Part shown: in pieces, positions 35,723 through 43,996 of the stretch
Numbering within the stretch: the stretch's first letter is position 1
How the letters are laid out: each line of letters begins with the position of its first letter
From: Burkholderiaceae bacterium
GTDB taxonomy: Bacteria; Pseudomonadota; Gammaproteobacteria; Burkholderiales; Burkholderiaceae_C
Direction of reading: 5' to 3'
DNA: 64,000 nucleotides
NCBI GenBank assembly: GCA_030695205.1
Contig: JAUYTN010000048.1
Span: 27,326 to 91,325 of the forward strand
Position numbers and translations under genes: made by a program
Notes under the pieces: generated by a model
What the model was told of the DNA's origin: nothing
Seen by the model: the letters and a program-made list of their open reading frames with translations, nothing else
Databases searched by the model: none

Positions 35723-35779
35723 GCAACGACTTGGTCAGGTGGTGAATGCCAGCATTGTGCGGCAGCCGGGCCACGGACA

Positions 35780-37180
35780 ATGCAGCCCATGCACACACTG
35801 GAACAACTGCGCAGCGGCGCACTGGCTGGCACGCGGCGGCTTGACCTGGCGGCAGACTTGGACACCTTTCCACAGGAGGTGTTTGAGCTGGCAGACACGC
35901 TGGAGGTGCTCAATCTCAGCGGCAACCGGCTCACCACGCTGCCGCATGATCTCAACCGCCTACACCGGCTGAAGGTGGTGTTTGCCTCGGGCAACCCCTT
36001 TACCGTGTTGCCCGAGGCGCTGGGCGACTGCCCCTTGCTTGAGATGGTGGGCTTCAAGTCCTGTCGCCTGGTGCAGGTGCCCGAGGCCTCGCTGCCGCCC
36101 CGCTTGCGCTGGCTGACGCTGACAGATAACCATGTTTTATCCCTTCCACGCTCGCTGGGTGAGCGTTCTCAGCTGCAAAAATTGATGCTGGCGGGTAACA
36201 GGCTCACACAGCTGCCGCCGGGCCTGGCCCAGGCGCACCACTTGGAGCTGATTCGGCTGTCGGCCAATGGCCTGACGCAGTTGCCGGGCTGGCTGACCGA
36301 GCTGCCCGCGCTGGCCTGGCTGGCGCTGGCGGGCAACCCCTTGGGGTGGCCCCAGGCTGCGCCCATCCAGCCCTTGCCCACCGTGGCGTGGGGGCGGCTG
36401 CAGATGGGTGAGCGACTTGGCGAGGGAGCCTCGGGCCAGGTGGTTCGTGCCGAAGTTCCGGGTGCGGGCGGGGCCTTGGCGCTCAAGGTGTTTCGGGGTG
36501 CGGTCACCAGCGACGGGCTGCCCGAGCACGAGTTGGCCGCCTGTCGCGCAGCGGGTCAGCACCCCGCGCTGTGCACGCCTGTGGCCGAGTTGGCCGACCA
36601 CCCCCAGGGGCTGGCCGGGCTGCTGTTGCCGTTGATTCCGCCCAGCCACACGGTGCTGGCCAACCCACCCAGCCTGCAAAGCTGCACCCGTGACGTGTAC
36701 CCCGACGGCCTGCGCCTGCACATGGGCACGGTGCTTTACCTGGCGCGCCAGATGGCAGGGGCCGTGGCCCATTTGCACGCTCGCGGTGTGGTGCATGGCG
36801 ATGTGTACGCCCACAACATCCTGTGGAACCCCACCGCCGGGCAGGCCACGCTGACGGACCTGGGCGCCGCGACGCTGTTGCCCCGGCACGACCCAGCGCT
36901 GGCCCGCGCGCTGGCGGCGGTGGAGGTGCGGGCTTTTGGGGTGCTGCTGGCCGAGCTGCTGGCGCTGGCGACACCCGCGGGTGACACCCGGCCCCCGCCC
37001 GCCGATGAGCGCGGTGCACAAGCCGAACGGCTGGCCATGCAGGCCCTGGCGCAGGCTTGCCTGTCGCCGGTGCCCGCCGAACGCCCATCCATGCCCGACG
37101 TGGTGGCCTGTCTGTCCACCATCGCCGCAGCCACAGACATTGCCACAGACAGCGCCACCCACCCGCTGCCGCTGAGCTGA
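35780..37180 (+). CDS. Leucine-rich repeat protein fused to a protein kinase domain
   Basis: 466 aa, apparently cytoplasmic. Residues 35-200 hold about seven 23-residue leucine-rich repeats (LEVLNLSGNRLTTLP, LQKLMLAGNRLTQLP and relatives). A kinase-like domain follows (about 205-450): glycine loop GERLGEGASGQVV, lysine in LALKVF, catalytic loop VVHGDVYAHNILW and metal motif TDLGA in place of DFG. The catalytic Asp and Asn are present, so it may be active. No transmembrane helix. ATG 35789 is an alternative start. Target unknown. Confidence 0.88.
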   Translation: MQPMHTLEQLRSGALAGTRRLDLAADLDTFPQEVFELADTLEVLNLSGNRLTTLPHDLNRLHRLKVVFASGNPFTVLPEALGDCPLLEMVGFKSCRLVQVPEASLPPRLRWLTLTDNHVLSLPRSLGERSQLQKLMLAGNRLTQLPPGLAQAHHLELIRLSANGLTQLPGWLTELPALAWLALAGNPLGWPQAAPIQPLPTVAWGRLQMGERLGEGASGQVVRAEVPGAGGALALKVFRGAVTSDGLPEHELAACRAAGQHPALCTPVAELADHPQGLAGLLLPLIPPSHTVLANPPSLQSCTRDVYPDGLRLHMGTVLYLARQMAGAVAHLHARGVVHGDVYAHNILWNPTAGQATLTDLGAATLLPRHDPALARALAAVEVRAFGVLLAELLALATPAGDTRPPPADERGAQAERLAMQALAQACLSPVPAERPSMPDVVACLSTIAAATDIATDSATHPLPLS

Positions 37181-37183
37181 TGC

Positions 37184-38275
37184 TCAGTGGCTGAGCCGGA
37201 TGCGCCAGAAGCCGCCATCGGCCAGCTCGGCGCAGGCACCGCCGGGCAGCGGCAGCAGGCGCTCGATCCTGCCCGGAAGCGCCAGGGGTGCTGCCAGCTC
37301 CTCCCACTGGCCGCTGGCCTGCCAGCGCAGGGCCTGAAGGGCCTGCAGGCTCATATCGGGAACAACGATTGCCGGGCGCTGCCCCGGTTGAGCCACCACC
37401 ACTGCCAGCCGCTGTTCCAGTGCGCCCATGCGGTGGTTAGACACATCCATGTGGGTGGCAAACGGCAGCAGATGGGGCGGGCGCACATTGTGCAGAGTCA
37501 GCACCCCGCCGATGTGGGGCGTGGTCACGCTGGCCACGTCGAGTTGGCCGTCGCCGTCGAAGTCGGCAACACCCACGGGGTTCAGCCACCGAAAGCTGGA
37601 GCCCGCGTGCGGCCCGCGCGCCAGTTCGGTCAGCTCGGGCGTGCCGTTGGCTGAGGCGCGTACACCCAGCACCACCAGGGCGGCCCCTTTGAAGGCATCT
37701 GCCTCGATCAGCAGCAGCTCGTCCCGGCCATCGCCGTCCAGGTCGTGCAAGCGGGGTACCCGGTCTTCAAACACACGGTGCAAGGGCAGGGTGTATGACA
37801 CCGATTGCCAGGGGCCACCGGCCAGGCGCACCACCGCCTGCACGCTGCCTGCATGCACGCTGTTGCCCAGCGCGGTGTGCGGGTAGCGGCGGGTGGGCGA
37901 CGCCAGCCAGGTCCAGGCCACATCGTGCCTGCCCGCCACCACCTGGCTGTCGGGAATGCGCTGCGCCGCTGCGGCTGGCAAGGGCAGTTGGGCCGCCACG
38001 GGCGGTGTGGGCGGGGCGCACGTTGCGGCCACCGGGTGCGCCTGCAGGGCCAATGCGTGCACCGGAGCCATGGGCGCGGCGCTGAACATGGCCACCAGCG
38101 CAAGCGCGAGCCCGGGCGTGAGCGTGGGCGTCAGCTTGGCTTTGGGCGCTGGCACGAGCGAGGCAGTGCCTGGGGCTGGCGGGGCGCCTGTTGGTGGGGG
38201 TGTTCGCAGGGGTGTGTGTGGTGGGCGGGGCCAGCGGGGCAGGCGCGATGCAAGGGTGGGGAATGGGTGGTGCAT
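37184..38275 (-). CDS. Exported FG-GAP repeat protein
   Basis: 363 aa. A long basic and Pro-rich N-terminus leads to a hydrophobic signal (about residues 60-80, ALALVAMFSAAPM). The mature part has two calcium-binding FG-GAP/VCBS-type loops, LHDLDGDGRDELLLIE and VADFDGDGQLDVASV, spaced about 65 residues, as in integrin-like beta-propellers. ATG 38275 is preferred over 38323. Convergent with the LRR-kinase gene, only 3 bases apart. Likely surface or periplasmic; ligand unknown. Confidence 0.72.
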   Translation of the reverse strand: MHHPFPTLASRLPRWPRPPHTPLRTPPPTGAPPAPGTASLVPAPKAKLTPTLTPGLALALVAMFSAAPMAPVHALALQAHPVAATCAPPTPPVAAQLPLPAAAAQRIPDSQVVAGRHDVAWTWLASPTRRYPHTALGNSVHAGSVQAVVRLAGGPWQSVSYTLPLHRVFEDRVPRLHDLDGDGRDELLLIEADAFKGAALVVLGVRASANGTPELTELARGPHAGSSFRWLNPVGVADFDGDGQLDVASVTTPHIGGVLTLHNVRPPHLLPFATHMDVSNHRMGALEQRLAVVVAQPGQRPAIVVPDMSLQALQALRWQASGQWEELAAPLALPGRIERLLPLPGGACAELADGGFWRIRLSH

Positions 38276-38329
38276 GGCTTGGGTCGGGCCTGGCGGGTGG
38301 CGTCTTACACCGGCTGATAGCATGGCCGC

Positions 38330-39157
38330 ATGTCATCCCATACCGAAAGCATCCACCCGGCTGCGCTGTACCTTGAAGCTTTTCGCATGCCCGCCCCCAC
38401 AGTGGAGGTAGCACGAGACCTGTGGCCCAGAAAGCCCGGCGTGTTTTTGCGCCGGGTCGCACCCACCGGCGACGCCCAGGCCGTGCCCCGGCTCGATACC
38501 GATACCGATACCGATGGTGTGCCGCTGCAGACTTTGTCTACTTCCCCCAGTGAGGCTTTGGCTGTTGGCGAGCCACTGCCCGCGAGTGGGGAGGTGCCCT
38601 CCGGTGGGGCCGCGCCTTTGCTGCGGGAGTGGGTTGGTGGCCAGTTTGGCCTGGTGCCCCCTTGGGTGAAGTCGGCCAGCGATGCCAAGCTGCGCTCCAC
38701 CAAGCTGGTGGCCTGTCGGTCAGAGACGGTCACCACCGCCAACACCTTGCGACACGCCTGGCTCAATGGTCAGCGCTGCATCGTGCCGGTGATGGCGTTT
38801 TTTGAAGACGACTGGCGCAGTGGCAAGGCCGTACCCACCCGCATTGCCCGTGTCGATGGCAAACCCATGGGCCTGGCGGGCCTGTGGGAGCGGTGGGAGA
38901 AGGACGGTGAAGTCATCGTCAGCTACACCCTGCTGACCGTCAACGCCAACAGCCACGCACTGATGCACCGCTACCAGCACGCCGGTGCTGAAAAGCGCAT
39001 GCCCGCCATCCTGAACGAAGGGGCTTATGACGCCTGGCTCAGCGCCCGACCCGAAAAAGCCAAAGAGTTCCTGCGCGCCTACCCCGCCAATTGGCTGCTG
39101 GCCAATCCGGTGGAAAGCAAAAAACCCAAAGCGCCTGCGGCCATCAGGGGTCTGTGA
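38330..39157 (+). CDS. SRAP (YedK/HMCES-like) domain protein lacking the catalytic Cys
   Basis: 275 aa. The SRAP fold is recognisable from WPRKPGVFLRRV, QFGLVPPWVK, RSETVTTANTLRHAW, RCIVPVMAFFEDD and LLTVNANSH. Active family members begin Met-Cys and use Cys2 to crosslink abasic sites in single-stranded DNA. Here the start is Met-Ser-Ser-His, so Cys2 is absent, and the HxRMP motif reads EKRMP. A disordered insert of about 45 residues (50-95) contains an Asp-Thr repeat encoded by three GATACC hexamers (38495-38512). Function may differ from DNA repair. Confidence 0.8.
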   Translation: MSSHTESIHPAALYLEAFRMPAPTVEVARDLWPRKPGVFLRRVAPTGDAQAVPRLDTDTDTDGVPLQTLSTSPSEALAVGEPLPASGEVPSGGAAPLLREWVGGQFGLVPPWVKSASDAKLRSTKLVACRSETVTTANTLRHAWLNGQRCIVPVMAFFEDDWRSGKAVPTRIARVDGKPMGLAGLWERWEKDGEVIVSYTLLTVNANSHALMHRYQHAGAEKRMPAILNEGAYDAWLSARPEKAKEFLRAYPANWLLANPVESKKPKAPAAIRGL

Positions 39158-39214
39158 GGGCTGGTCACCGGTGGTCGGTTGGTGGGTCTGCGCTTGGGCT
39201 TGGGCTACCGGCGC

Positions 39215-40114
39215 TCAGATGAACAGCGCCGGGTCCACCATGGTGCGGTTGAGCATCACGCCCCAGTGCAGGTGCGGGCCGGTGACCCGGCCAGTAGCCC
39301 CCACCGCGCCCACGCGCTGACCGGCCTGCAGCACATCGCCCGTTTGCACGCCGATGGCGCTCAGGTGGCACACCATGCTCAGCAGGCCACCGCCGTGGTC
39401 CAGCCACACCGTGTGGCCGTTGAAAAAGTAGTCGCCCGTGTCAATGACACGGCCCGCCAGCGGTGCCACCACCGGTGTGCCCGTGGCGGCGGCAATGTCC
39501 ATGCCGCTGTGCGGGTTGCGCGCCTGCCCGTTGAACACCCGCCGCAGCCCGAATGAGCTGGAGCGCCGCCCCGGCGTGGGCACCCGCATGTGCAGGGCCG
39601 CAGGCGTGGCCCACTGGCCGGGTGGCACAGGGCTGAAGGTGGCCATCACCTGCTGCTGGTGGGCGCGTTCGCCTTCAAACCGGGCCAGGTCGTTGGCCGA
39701 CAGATCCACCGTGCGCGGCGCCACCTTCAGCTGCTGTTCGGCGTAACGCTTGTCGTGGATGGTGTAGCTCAGTGTGTGCGGTGCGGGCTGGCTTTCCAGC
39801 CAGGCCACGGTCACGCTGGCCTGGCCCGGTGTGGCCGATAGCGGGATGCCCACCAGCGCCGTCCAGCCGCTGGGTGTGCCCACTACCAGCACCGGCACAT
39901 CGCCACTGAACACCTCGGGTAGCGTGGCCGATGGCCCCAGTGCCAGCCGAACCACCCCGCCCGGTACGTGGGCCGCCACCGGCCACGCGCCGGGGGCTGA
40001 AGCTGCGGCTGGCCAAGCCGGGGTTGCTGCCAGCCCCAGCATGCCCAGCATGGCGGTACGGCGGGTGAGGGGGAGGGTGAGGGGTGCGTTGAGAGTGGCG
40101 GGGTACGGGGTCAT
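39215..40114 (-). CDS. M23 family metallopeptidase
   Basis: 299 aa. A signal sequence (about residues 18-40) with TRRTAMLG suggests Tat-type export. An N-terminal beta domain (45-150) precedes a LytM/M23 domain whose zinc ligands are visible in NPHSGMDIAAA (His and Asp) and GPHLHWGV (HxH), about residues 205-285. Likely cuts peptidoglycan crosslinks in the periplasm. Its start overlaps the regulator-gene stop by four bases, so it is translated with a histidine-kinase-like regulator. Confidence 0.9.
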   Translation of the reverse strand: MTPYPATLNAPLTLPLTRRTAMLGMLGLAATPAWPAAASAPGAWPVAAHVPGGVVRLALGPSATLPEVFSGDVPVLVVGTPSGWTALVGIPLSATPGQASVTVAWLESQPAPHTLSYTIHDKRYAEQQLKVAPRTVDLSANDLARFEGERAHQQQVMATFSPVPPGQWATPAALHMRVPTPGRRSSSFGLRRVFNGQARNPHSGMDIAAATGTPVVAPLAGRVIDTGDYFFNGHTVWLDHGGGLLSMVCHLSAIGVQTGDVLQAGQRVGAVGATGRVTGPHLHWGVMLNRTMVDPALFI

Positions 40115-41220
40115 GCGGAATCAGCCGCTGGCGGCGTGGTGGCGGTGTCGGGCAGCGTGACGTGGGGGGCGAACATCCTCATGGCCTGGGCCACGCTGGG
40201 GTGGAGGTGGACGGGCTTCAGGTTGACCAACGGGTGCGCCGTGGCAAACACGCGAAACACCTCGTCAATGAAGCCTTGGCCCACCAGTGTCACCCCTTCA
40301 AAATCCAGAATCACGGTCTTGAACTGGGTGGCCCGTTCCACCACCCATTTGCCTTGCGAGCGTGAAGTGAGGTGGCTGCTGAGCTGGGCCAGCCGCACAG
40401 GCACCTCGGTGGTGTGGAAGGCTTCGTCGCCCACCTCGTCGGGGGTGAAGTAGCGCAGGTACACATCCTGGGCGGTGCGGGGGGTGTCCAGCGCTAGGTC
40501 CATGCGCACCACGGTGCCTTGGCTGCTTTTGAGCAGTCCGGGCGCATCCACCCAATCAAACCGGGGCAGTGCTTGCTGGGGTGGGTTCAGGTCGAACGTC
40601 AGGCCGCGTGAGTCGATGGCCAGCCCATCCAGCATGCGCGACGACACAAACACGCCCATGCCCGAATGCCCGCTGGCCGCTGTGGTGAACTTGCCTTTGG
40701 CCAGTTCCAGCAGGGCCAGCCGGTCATCAAACAGGCTCAGCGCCTGCGCAATCTGCCGAAAAATGCCCACACCATCGTCGGCCACCAGCATTTGCAGGCG
40801 GCCACCGGCTGGGCCATCTGCTGTCTGCGTCAGGTGCGCCCCCAGCAGCAGGTGGGACGCCTGGGAGTGGTCGAGCGCGTTGTTCAGCATCTCGGTGAAG
40901 GCGATGTTGGCCAGATTGACCACGTTGTCGGGCACTCCCTGCATCAGCGGAGCCACATGCACCTCCCACACGCCAAACTCGCCCCCGGCCTTGGCTACCG
41001 CCTCGCGGGTGGTGGTGGTCAGCCAGAAGCGCATGTGGCCGGGTGAATACGTTTGCCGTGTGCCTGCCCCGTGGCGAAGAAGGTAGCCCGCATCGGCAAG
41101 CTTCTTGATGCGGCGCGACACCGCCACCCGCGACAGGCCCGTGCGCTCGGCAGCGGTGCTGGCCAGTTGCAGGGTGTCGCGTGCGGTGGCCAGGATGATG
41201 GCATCTTGTTGGTCAAGCAA
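40111..41220 (-). CDS. Winged-helix, HATPase and DUF4325 regulator
   Basis: 369 aa. Order: helix-turn-helix (about 15-60, TGLSRVAVSRRIKKLADAGYL), GHKL ATPase (about 100-215, FTEMLNNALDHS, VADDGVGIF and the G2 box SGHSGMGVFV) and a C-terminal STAS-like DUF4325 (about 290-350, TVILDFEGVTLVGQGFIDEVF). No His-phosphotransfer or membrane part. TTG 41220 is the only start in frame with a ribosome site (AAGAGGCG). Same operon as the DUF924 gene upstream and M23 gene downstream. Resembles bacterial anti-sigma or anti-phage regulators; role unknown. Confidence 0.8.
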   Translation of the reverse strand: MLDQQDAIILATARDTLQLASTAAERTGLSRVAVSRRIKKLADAGYLLRHGAGTRQTYSPGHMRFWLTTTTREAVAKAGGEFGVWEVHVAPLMQGVPDNVVNLANIAFTEMLNNALDHSQASHLLLGAHLTQTADGPAGGRLQMLVADDGVGIFRQIAQALSLFDDRLALLELAKGKFTTAASGHSGMGVFVSSRMLDGLAIDSRGLTFDLNPPQQALPRFDWVDAPGLLKSSQGTVVRMDLALDTPRTAQDVYLRYFTPDEVGDEAFHTTEVPVRLAQLSSHLTSRSQGKWVVERATQFKTVILDFEGVTLVGQGFIDEVFRVFATAHPLVNLKPVHLHPSVAQAMRMFAPHVTLPDTATTPPAADSA

Positions 41221-41268
41221 CTGTATCGCCTCTTGTTCGTTAATATTGATTAATTGTATCGTTATGGC

Positions 41269-41808
41269 TCAAAACGACGATCCCGGCTCGCTCAGAAAGG
41301 CGATTTCGGGGGCGCTGGAGGCTCGGCCCAGGGCGGCATTGCGGTGCGGGTAGCGGCCAAAGCGTTGCAGGATGTCCTGGTGCCGCTGCTCAAAGGCCAG
41401 GTTGTTTTCCAGCCCGGGCTGGTCAAACAGGCGCAGTGCCTCGGCATGGATGGCCAGCGATTCGCTGTGCATGTAGGGCATGTAGGCAAAGCTGCGCTGC
41501 GTCAGCGGCAGGCTGCGGTCGTGGCCACCGGCCACCAGCTCCTGTGCCAGCACCAGGGCCAGCGCATCCTGGGCAAAAGCCTGCGGTGTGTCGCGGTACA
41601 TGTTGCGCGAGAACTGGTCCAGCACCAGGATCTCGGCCAGCCGCCCGGCTGGCGTGGCCCGCCAGGCAAACAGCTCGCAGCGGGCGGCGGCTTGCAGCGT
41701 GGCCTCAAAGCGCACGCGCATGGCCGCGTCGAGCGCCGGGTCTTTGATGAAATGCTGCTGCGGTGTCAGCTCTTCAAACCAGAAGTGGAGGATGTCCTGG
41801 GCTTGCAT
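41269..41808 (-). CDS. DUF924 family protein, copy 1
   Basis: 179 aa, all-helical TPR-like fold. Typical conserved stretches are ILHFWFEELTPQ, LVLDQFSRNMYR, FAYMPYMHSE and FGRYPHRNAALGR. Full length, 48 bases upstream of the HATPase regulator gene. Two further, closely similar copies lie at 58665 and 61746. Biochemical function of the family is unknown. Confidence 0.9.
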   Translation of the reverse strand: MQAQDILHFWFEELTPQQHFIKDPALDAAMRVRFEATLQAAARCELFAWRATPAGRLAEILVLDQFSRNMYRDTPQAFAQDALALVLAQELVAGGHDRSLPLTQRSFAYMPYMHSESLAIHAEALRLFDQPGLENNLAFEQRHQDILQRFGRYPHRNAALGRASSAPEIAFLSEPGSSF

Positions 41809-41938
41809 GGTGGGCTCCTGTTGACATGAGAACGGCGGATGATGGCGGCGGTGTGATCACGCACAATGGTGATCAAAACAGACTCTATCGCTGAATCCGC
41901 ATGGGTTTCAAGCTACCCGAAATTTCACAGGTACCTGC

Positions 41939-42526
41939 ATGCCGCTCACTTCTGCCCTTCCTGCACATTTCCAGCCTGTGGCGCTGGACAAAGCCTACCG
42001 CCTGATGAACCACGGCCCCACGGTGCTGGTGTCGGCCAGCCATGCCGGGGTGGCCAACGTGATGGCGGCAGCTTGGGCGGGGGTGCTGGACTTCATGCCC
42101 CCGAAGCTGACGGTGGTGCTGGACAAGGCCACCGCCACCCGCGCCCTGATCGAGGCCAGCGGCCAGTTTGCGCTGCAACTGCCCACCCGCGCCATGGCCA
42201 CCCTCACCACCGGTGTGGGTACCGACAGCGCCCATACCGTGCCCGACAAGCTGCACAAACACGGCGTGCAGCTGTTCAGCGTGCCGGGCAGCGGTGTGCC
42301 GCTGGTGCAGGGCTGTGTGGGCTGGCTGCTGTGCAGGCTGATTTCCGAGCCGCACAACCAGCAGACCTACGACCTGTTCATCGGCGAAGTCACGGCAGCC
42401 TGGGCTGATGACCGCGTGTTCAGCCAGGGGCGCTGGCACTTTGAACAAGCCGACAACGCGCTGCGCACCATCCACCATGTGGCCGGTGGCAGCTACCTGG
42501 TCTCGGGCGACACCATTCAAGGGTGA
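41939..42526 (+). CDS. Flavin reductase family protein
   Basis: 195 aa FMN-binding split-barrel protein. Features are RLMNHGPTVLVSASHAGVAN at the start, AAWAGVLDFMPPKLTVVLDK, and the conserved core ending in IGEVTAAW. It belongs to the flavin reductase-like/RutF group that reduces FMN with NAD(P)H or binds it. Its stop overlaps the GTG of the next gene, a VOC protein. Confidence 0.85.
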   Translation: MPLTSALPAHFQPVALDKAYRLMNHGPTVLVSASHAGVANVMAAAWAGVLDFMPPKLTVVLDKATATRALIEASGQFALQLPTRAMATLTTGVGTDSAHTVPDKLHKHGVQLFSVPGSGVPLVQGCVGWLLCRLISEPHNQQTYDLFIGEVTAAWADDRVFSQGRWHFEQADNALRTIHHVAGGSYLVSGDTIQG

Positions 42527-42918
42527 ACCACACCATGCAATTGGCTTACACCATTCTCTATGTGGACAGCGTGGCCGCCAGCCTCGCTTTCTATGAAAAG
42601 GCCTTTGGCCTGCGCACCCGCTTTCTGCATGAAAGTGGCGATTACGGTGAGCTGGACACCGGCTCCACCACGCTGTCGTTTTCTTCACGGGCACTGATGA
42701 CGCAGCTGGGCAAGCACCCCTCGCGGGCCGATGCCCGAGCCCCCAGCTTCGAGATTGCCTTCACCACCGCCGATGTGCCTGCCGCCGTGGCCAAAGCGGT
42801 GGCCGCCGGGGCCGAACTCATCCAGCCACCCCAGGACATGCCCTGGGGCCAGACCGTGGCCTACGTGGCCGACCGCGACGGCTGCCTGGTGGAGCTTTGC
42901 ACGCCCGTGGGTGGCTGA
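42523..42918 (+). CDS. VOC (glyoxalase-like) family protein
   Basis: 131 aa with the paired beta-alpha-beta-beta-beta units of the vicinal oxygen chelate fold: YTILYVDSVAASLAFYEKAFGL, then IAFTTADVPAAVAKAVAAGAEL and YVADRDGCLVELC with the metal-ligand Glu. GTG 42523 overlaps the preceding stop; ATG 42535 would shorten it by four residues. Its 3' end overlaps the convergent exonuclease gene by 58 bases. Could be a resistance or dioxygenase-type protein; substrate unknown. Confidence 0.88.
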   Translation: MNHTMQLAYTILYVDSVAASLAFYEKAFGLRTRFLHESGDYGELDTGSTTLSFSSRALMTQLGKHPSRADARAPSFEIAFTTADVPAAVAKAVAAGAELIQPPQDMPWGQTVAYVADRDGCLVELCTPVGG

Positions 42919-43532
42919 CCCAGCGCCGCCGCCTGCCGCTTCAGCCAAGCGGGCACGGTGGCTTTGGTGCAGGTTTGCAGTCCCACCAGCAGGGGGTGGT
43001 CGGGGTGGGGGATGCCGTGCTGGGTTTGCAGCACGCGGTGCATGTGGTGCAGCAGCTCGGCGGTCATTTCGGCATCGGCCAGGGCGCGGTGGGCGCGGCC
43101 TGTGCTGGGCAGCCGCAGAAACTGCGCCAGCGTGCCCAGCTGGTGGTTGGGGGCCTGGGGCAGCAGGCGGCGGGCCAGCAGCACGGTGCAGGCATACGGG
43201 TGGTTGGCAGGCTGGCCCAGCCGCCGCAGCTCGGCCTGCCAGAACTTGCGGTCAAACGAGGCGTTGTGCGCCACCATCGGGCTGTGGCCCACAAAGCGGG
43301 CCGCCTCGGCCATCACTTGCGCCACGGGCGGTGCGGCTTTCACCATCGCATTGGTGATGCCCGTCAGCTGCGTGATGAACGACGACACGACCATGCCGGG
43401 GTTCATCAGGCTCTGGAACCTGTCCACCACCGCGCCGCGCTCGGTCAGTACGATGGCCACCTCGGTGGGGCGGTCGCCCAGGTCGGGCGACATGCCGGTG
43501 GTTTCGAAGTCGATGATGGCGATGGTGGGCAT
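42861..43532 (-). CDS. 3'-5' exonuclease (DnaQ/DEDDh type)
   Basis: 223 aa. The exonuclease motifs are in order: IDFETTG (Exo I, residues 7-13), HNASFDRKFW (Exo II, about 88) and HRALADAEMTAELLHH (Exo IIIe with His and Asp, about 145). Resembles stand-alone DnaQ-like proofreading or RNase T-like exonucleases. ATG 43532 is the family start. The last 58 bases are antisense to the VOC gene. The gene upstream on the same strand ends 2 bases before it. Confidence 0.9.
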   Translation of the reverse strand: MPTIAIIDFETTGMSPDLGDRPTEVAIVLTERGAVVDRFQSLMNPGMVVSSFITQLTGITNAMVKAAPPVAQVMAEAARFVGHSPMVAHNASFDRKFWQAELRRLGQPANHPYACTVLLARRLLPQAPNHQLGTLAQFLRLPSTGRAHRALADAEMTAELLHHMHRVLQTQHGIPHPDHPLLVGLQTCTKATVPAWLKRQAAALGQPPTGVQSSTRQPSRSAT

Positions 43533-43534
43533 GC

Positions 43535-43858
43535 TCACTCGTCCCTGTGGTGCAGGCCTACCGTGAAGCTGGCTGTGCCCTGTGCCCAGGCCATCAGGCG
43601 GTCGATATTGGGGTGCTTGCCGGGGTGGGCCAGGGCATCGGCGGTGTGCTCGGCGTACCACTCCAGGCCCAAACTGGCCGCAGCGGGCGTGATGCGCCCA
43701 CCGTACAGCGCACCCAGCGCGTGGTACACGGCCAGCGATCCGGCCTGACCGGGCTTGTTTTCCAGGGTGGCGAGCACCTGGCCCTGGCTGTCCAGCAGGT
43801 GCAGGGCGCTCAGGTGGCTGACGGAGGGGAGTTGCTGCAGGCGATCGGCAAAGTTCAT
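43535..43858 (-). CDS. Small protein of unknown function upstream of the exonuclease
   Basis: 107 aa, soluble, no motif I recognise. It shows a strand pattern SALHLLDSQGQVLATLENKPG and helices after it. ATG 43858 is preferred to 43879. Its stop lies 2 bases before the exonuclease ATG on the same strand, so both are likely co-transcribed. Function unknown. Confidence 0.6.
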   Translation of the reverse strand: MNFADRLQQLPSVSHLSALHLLDSQGQVLATLENKPGQAGSLAVYHALGALYGGRITPAAASLGLEWYAEHTADALAHPGKHPNIDRLMAWAQGTASFTVGLHHRDE

Positions 43859-43996
43859 GACAGGGCTCGGGAGGTACACAATCGGTGGACGCTGGGTCAG
43901 ACAGGCTGCTGGTGATTTGGCGTGAAGTATTTTATATGTATTATTGATGCTTTTCGCTTGATTAGTAACAATAGTTTGCTATGTAATTATTTTCCT

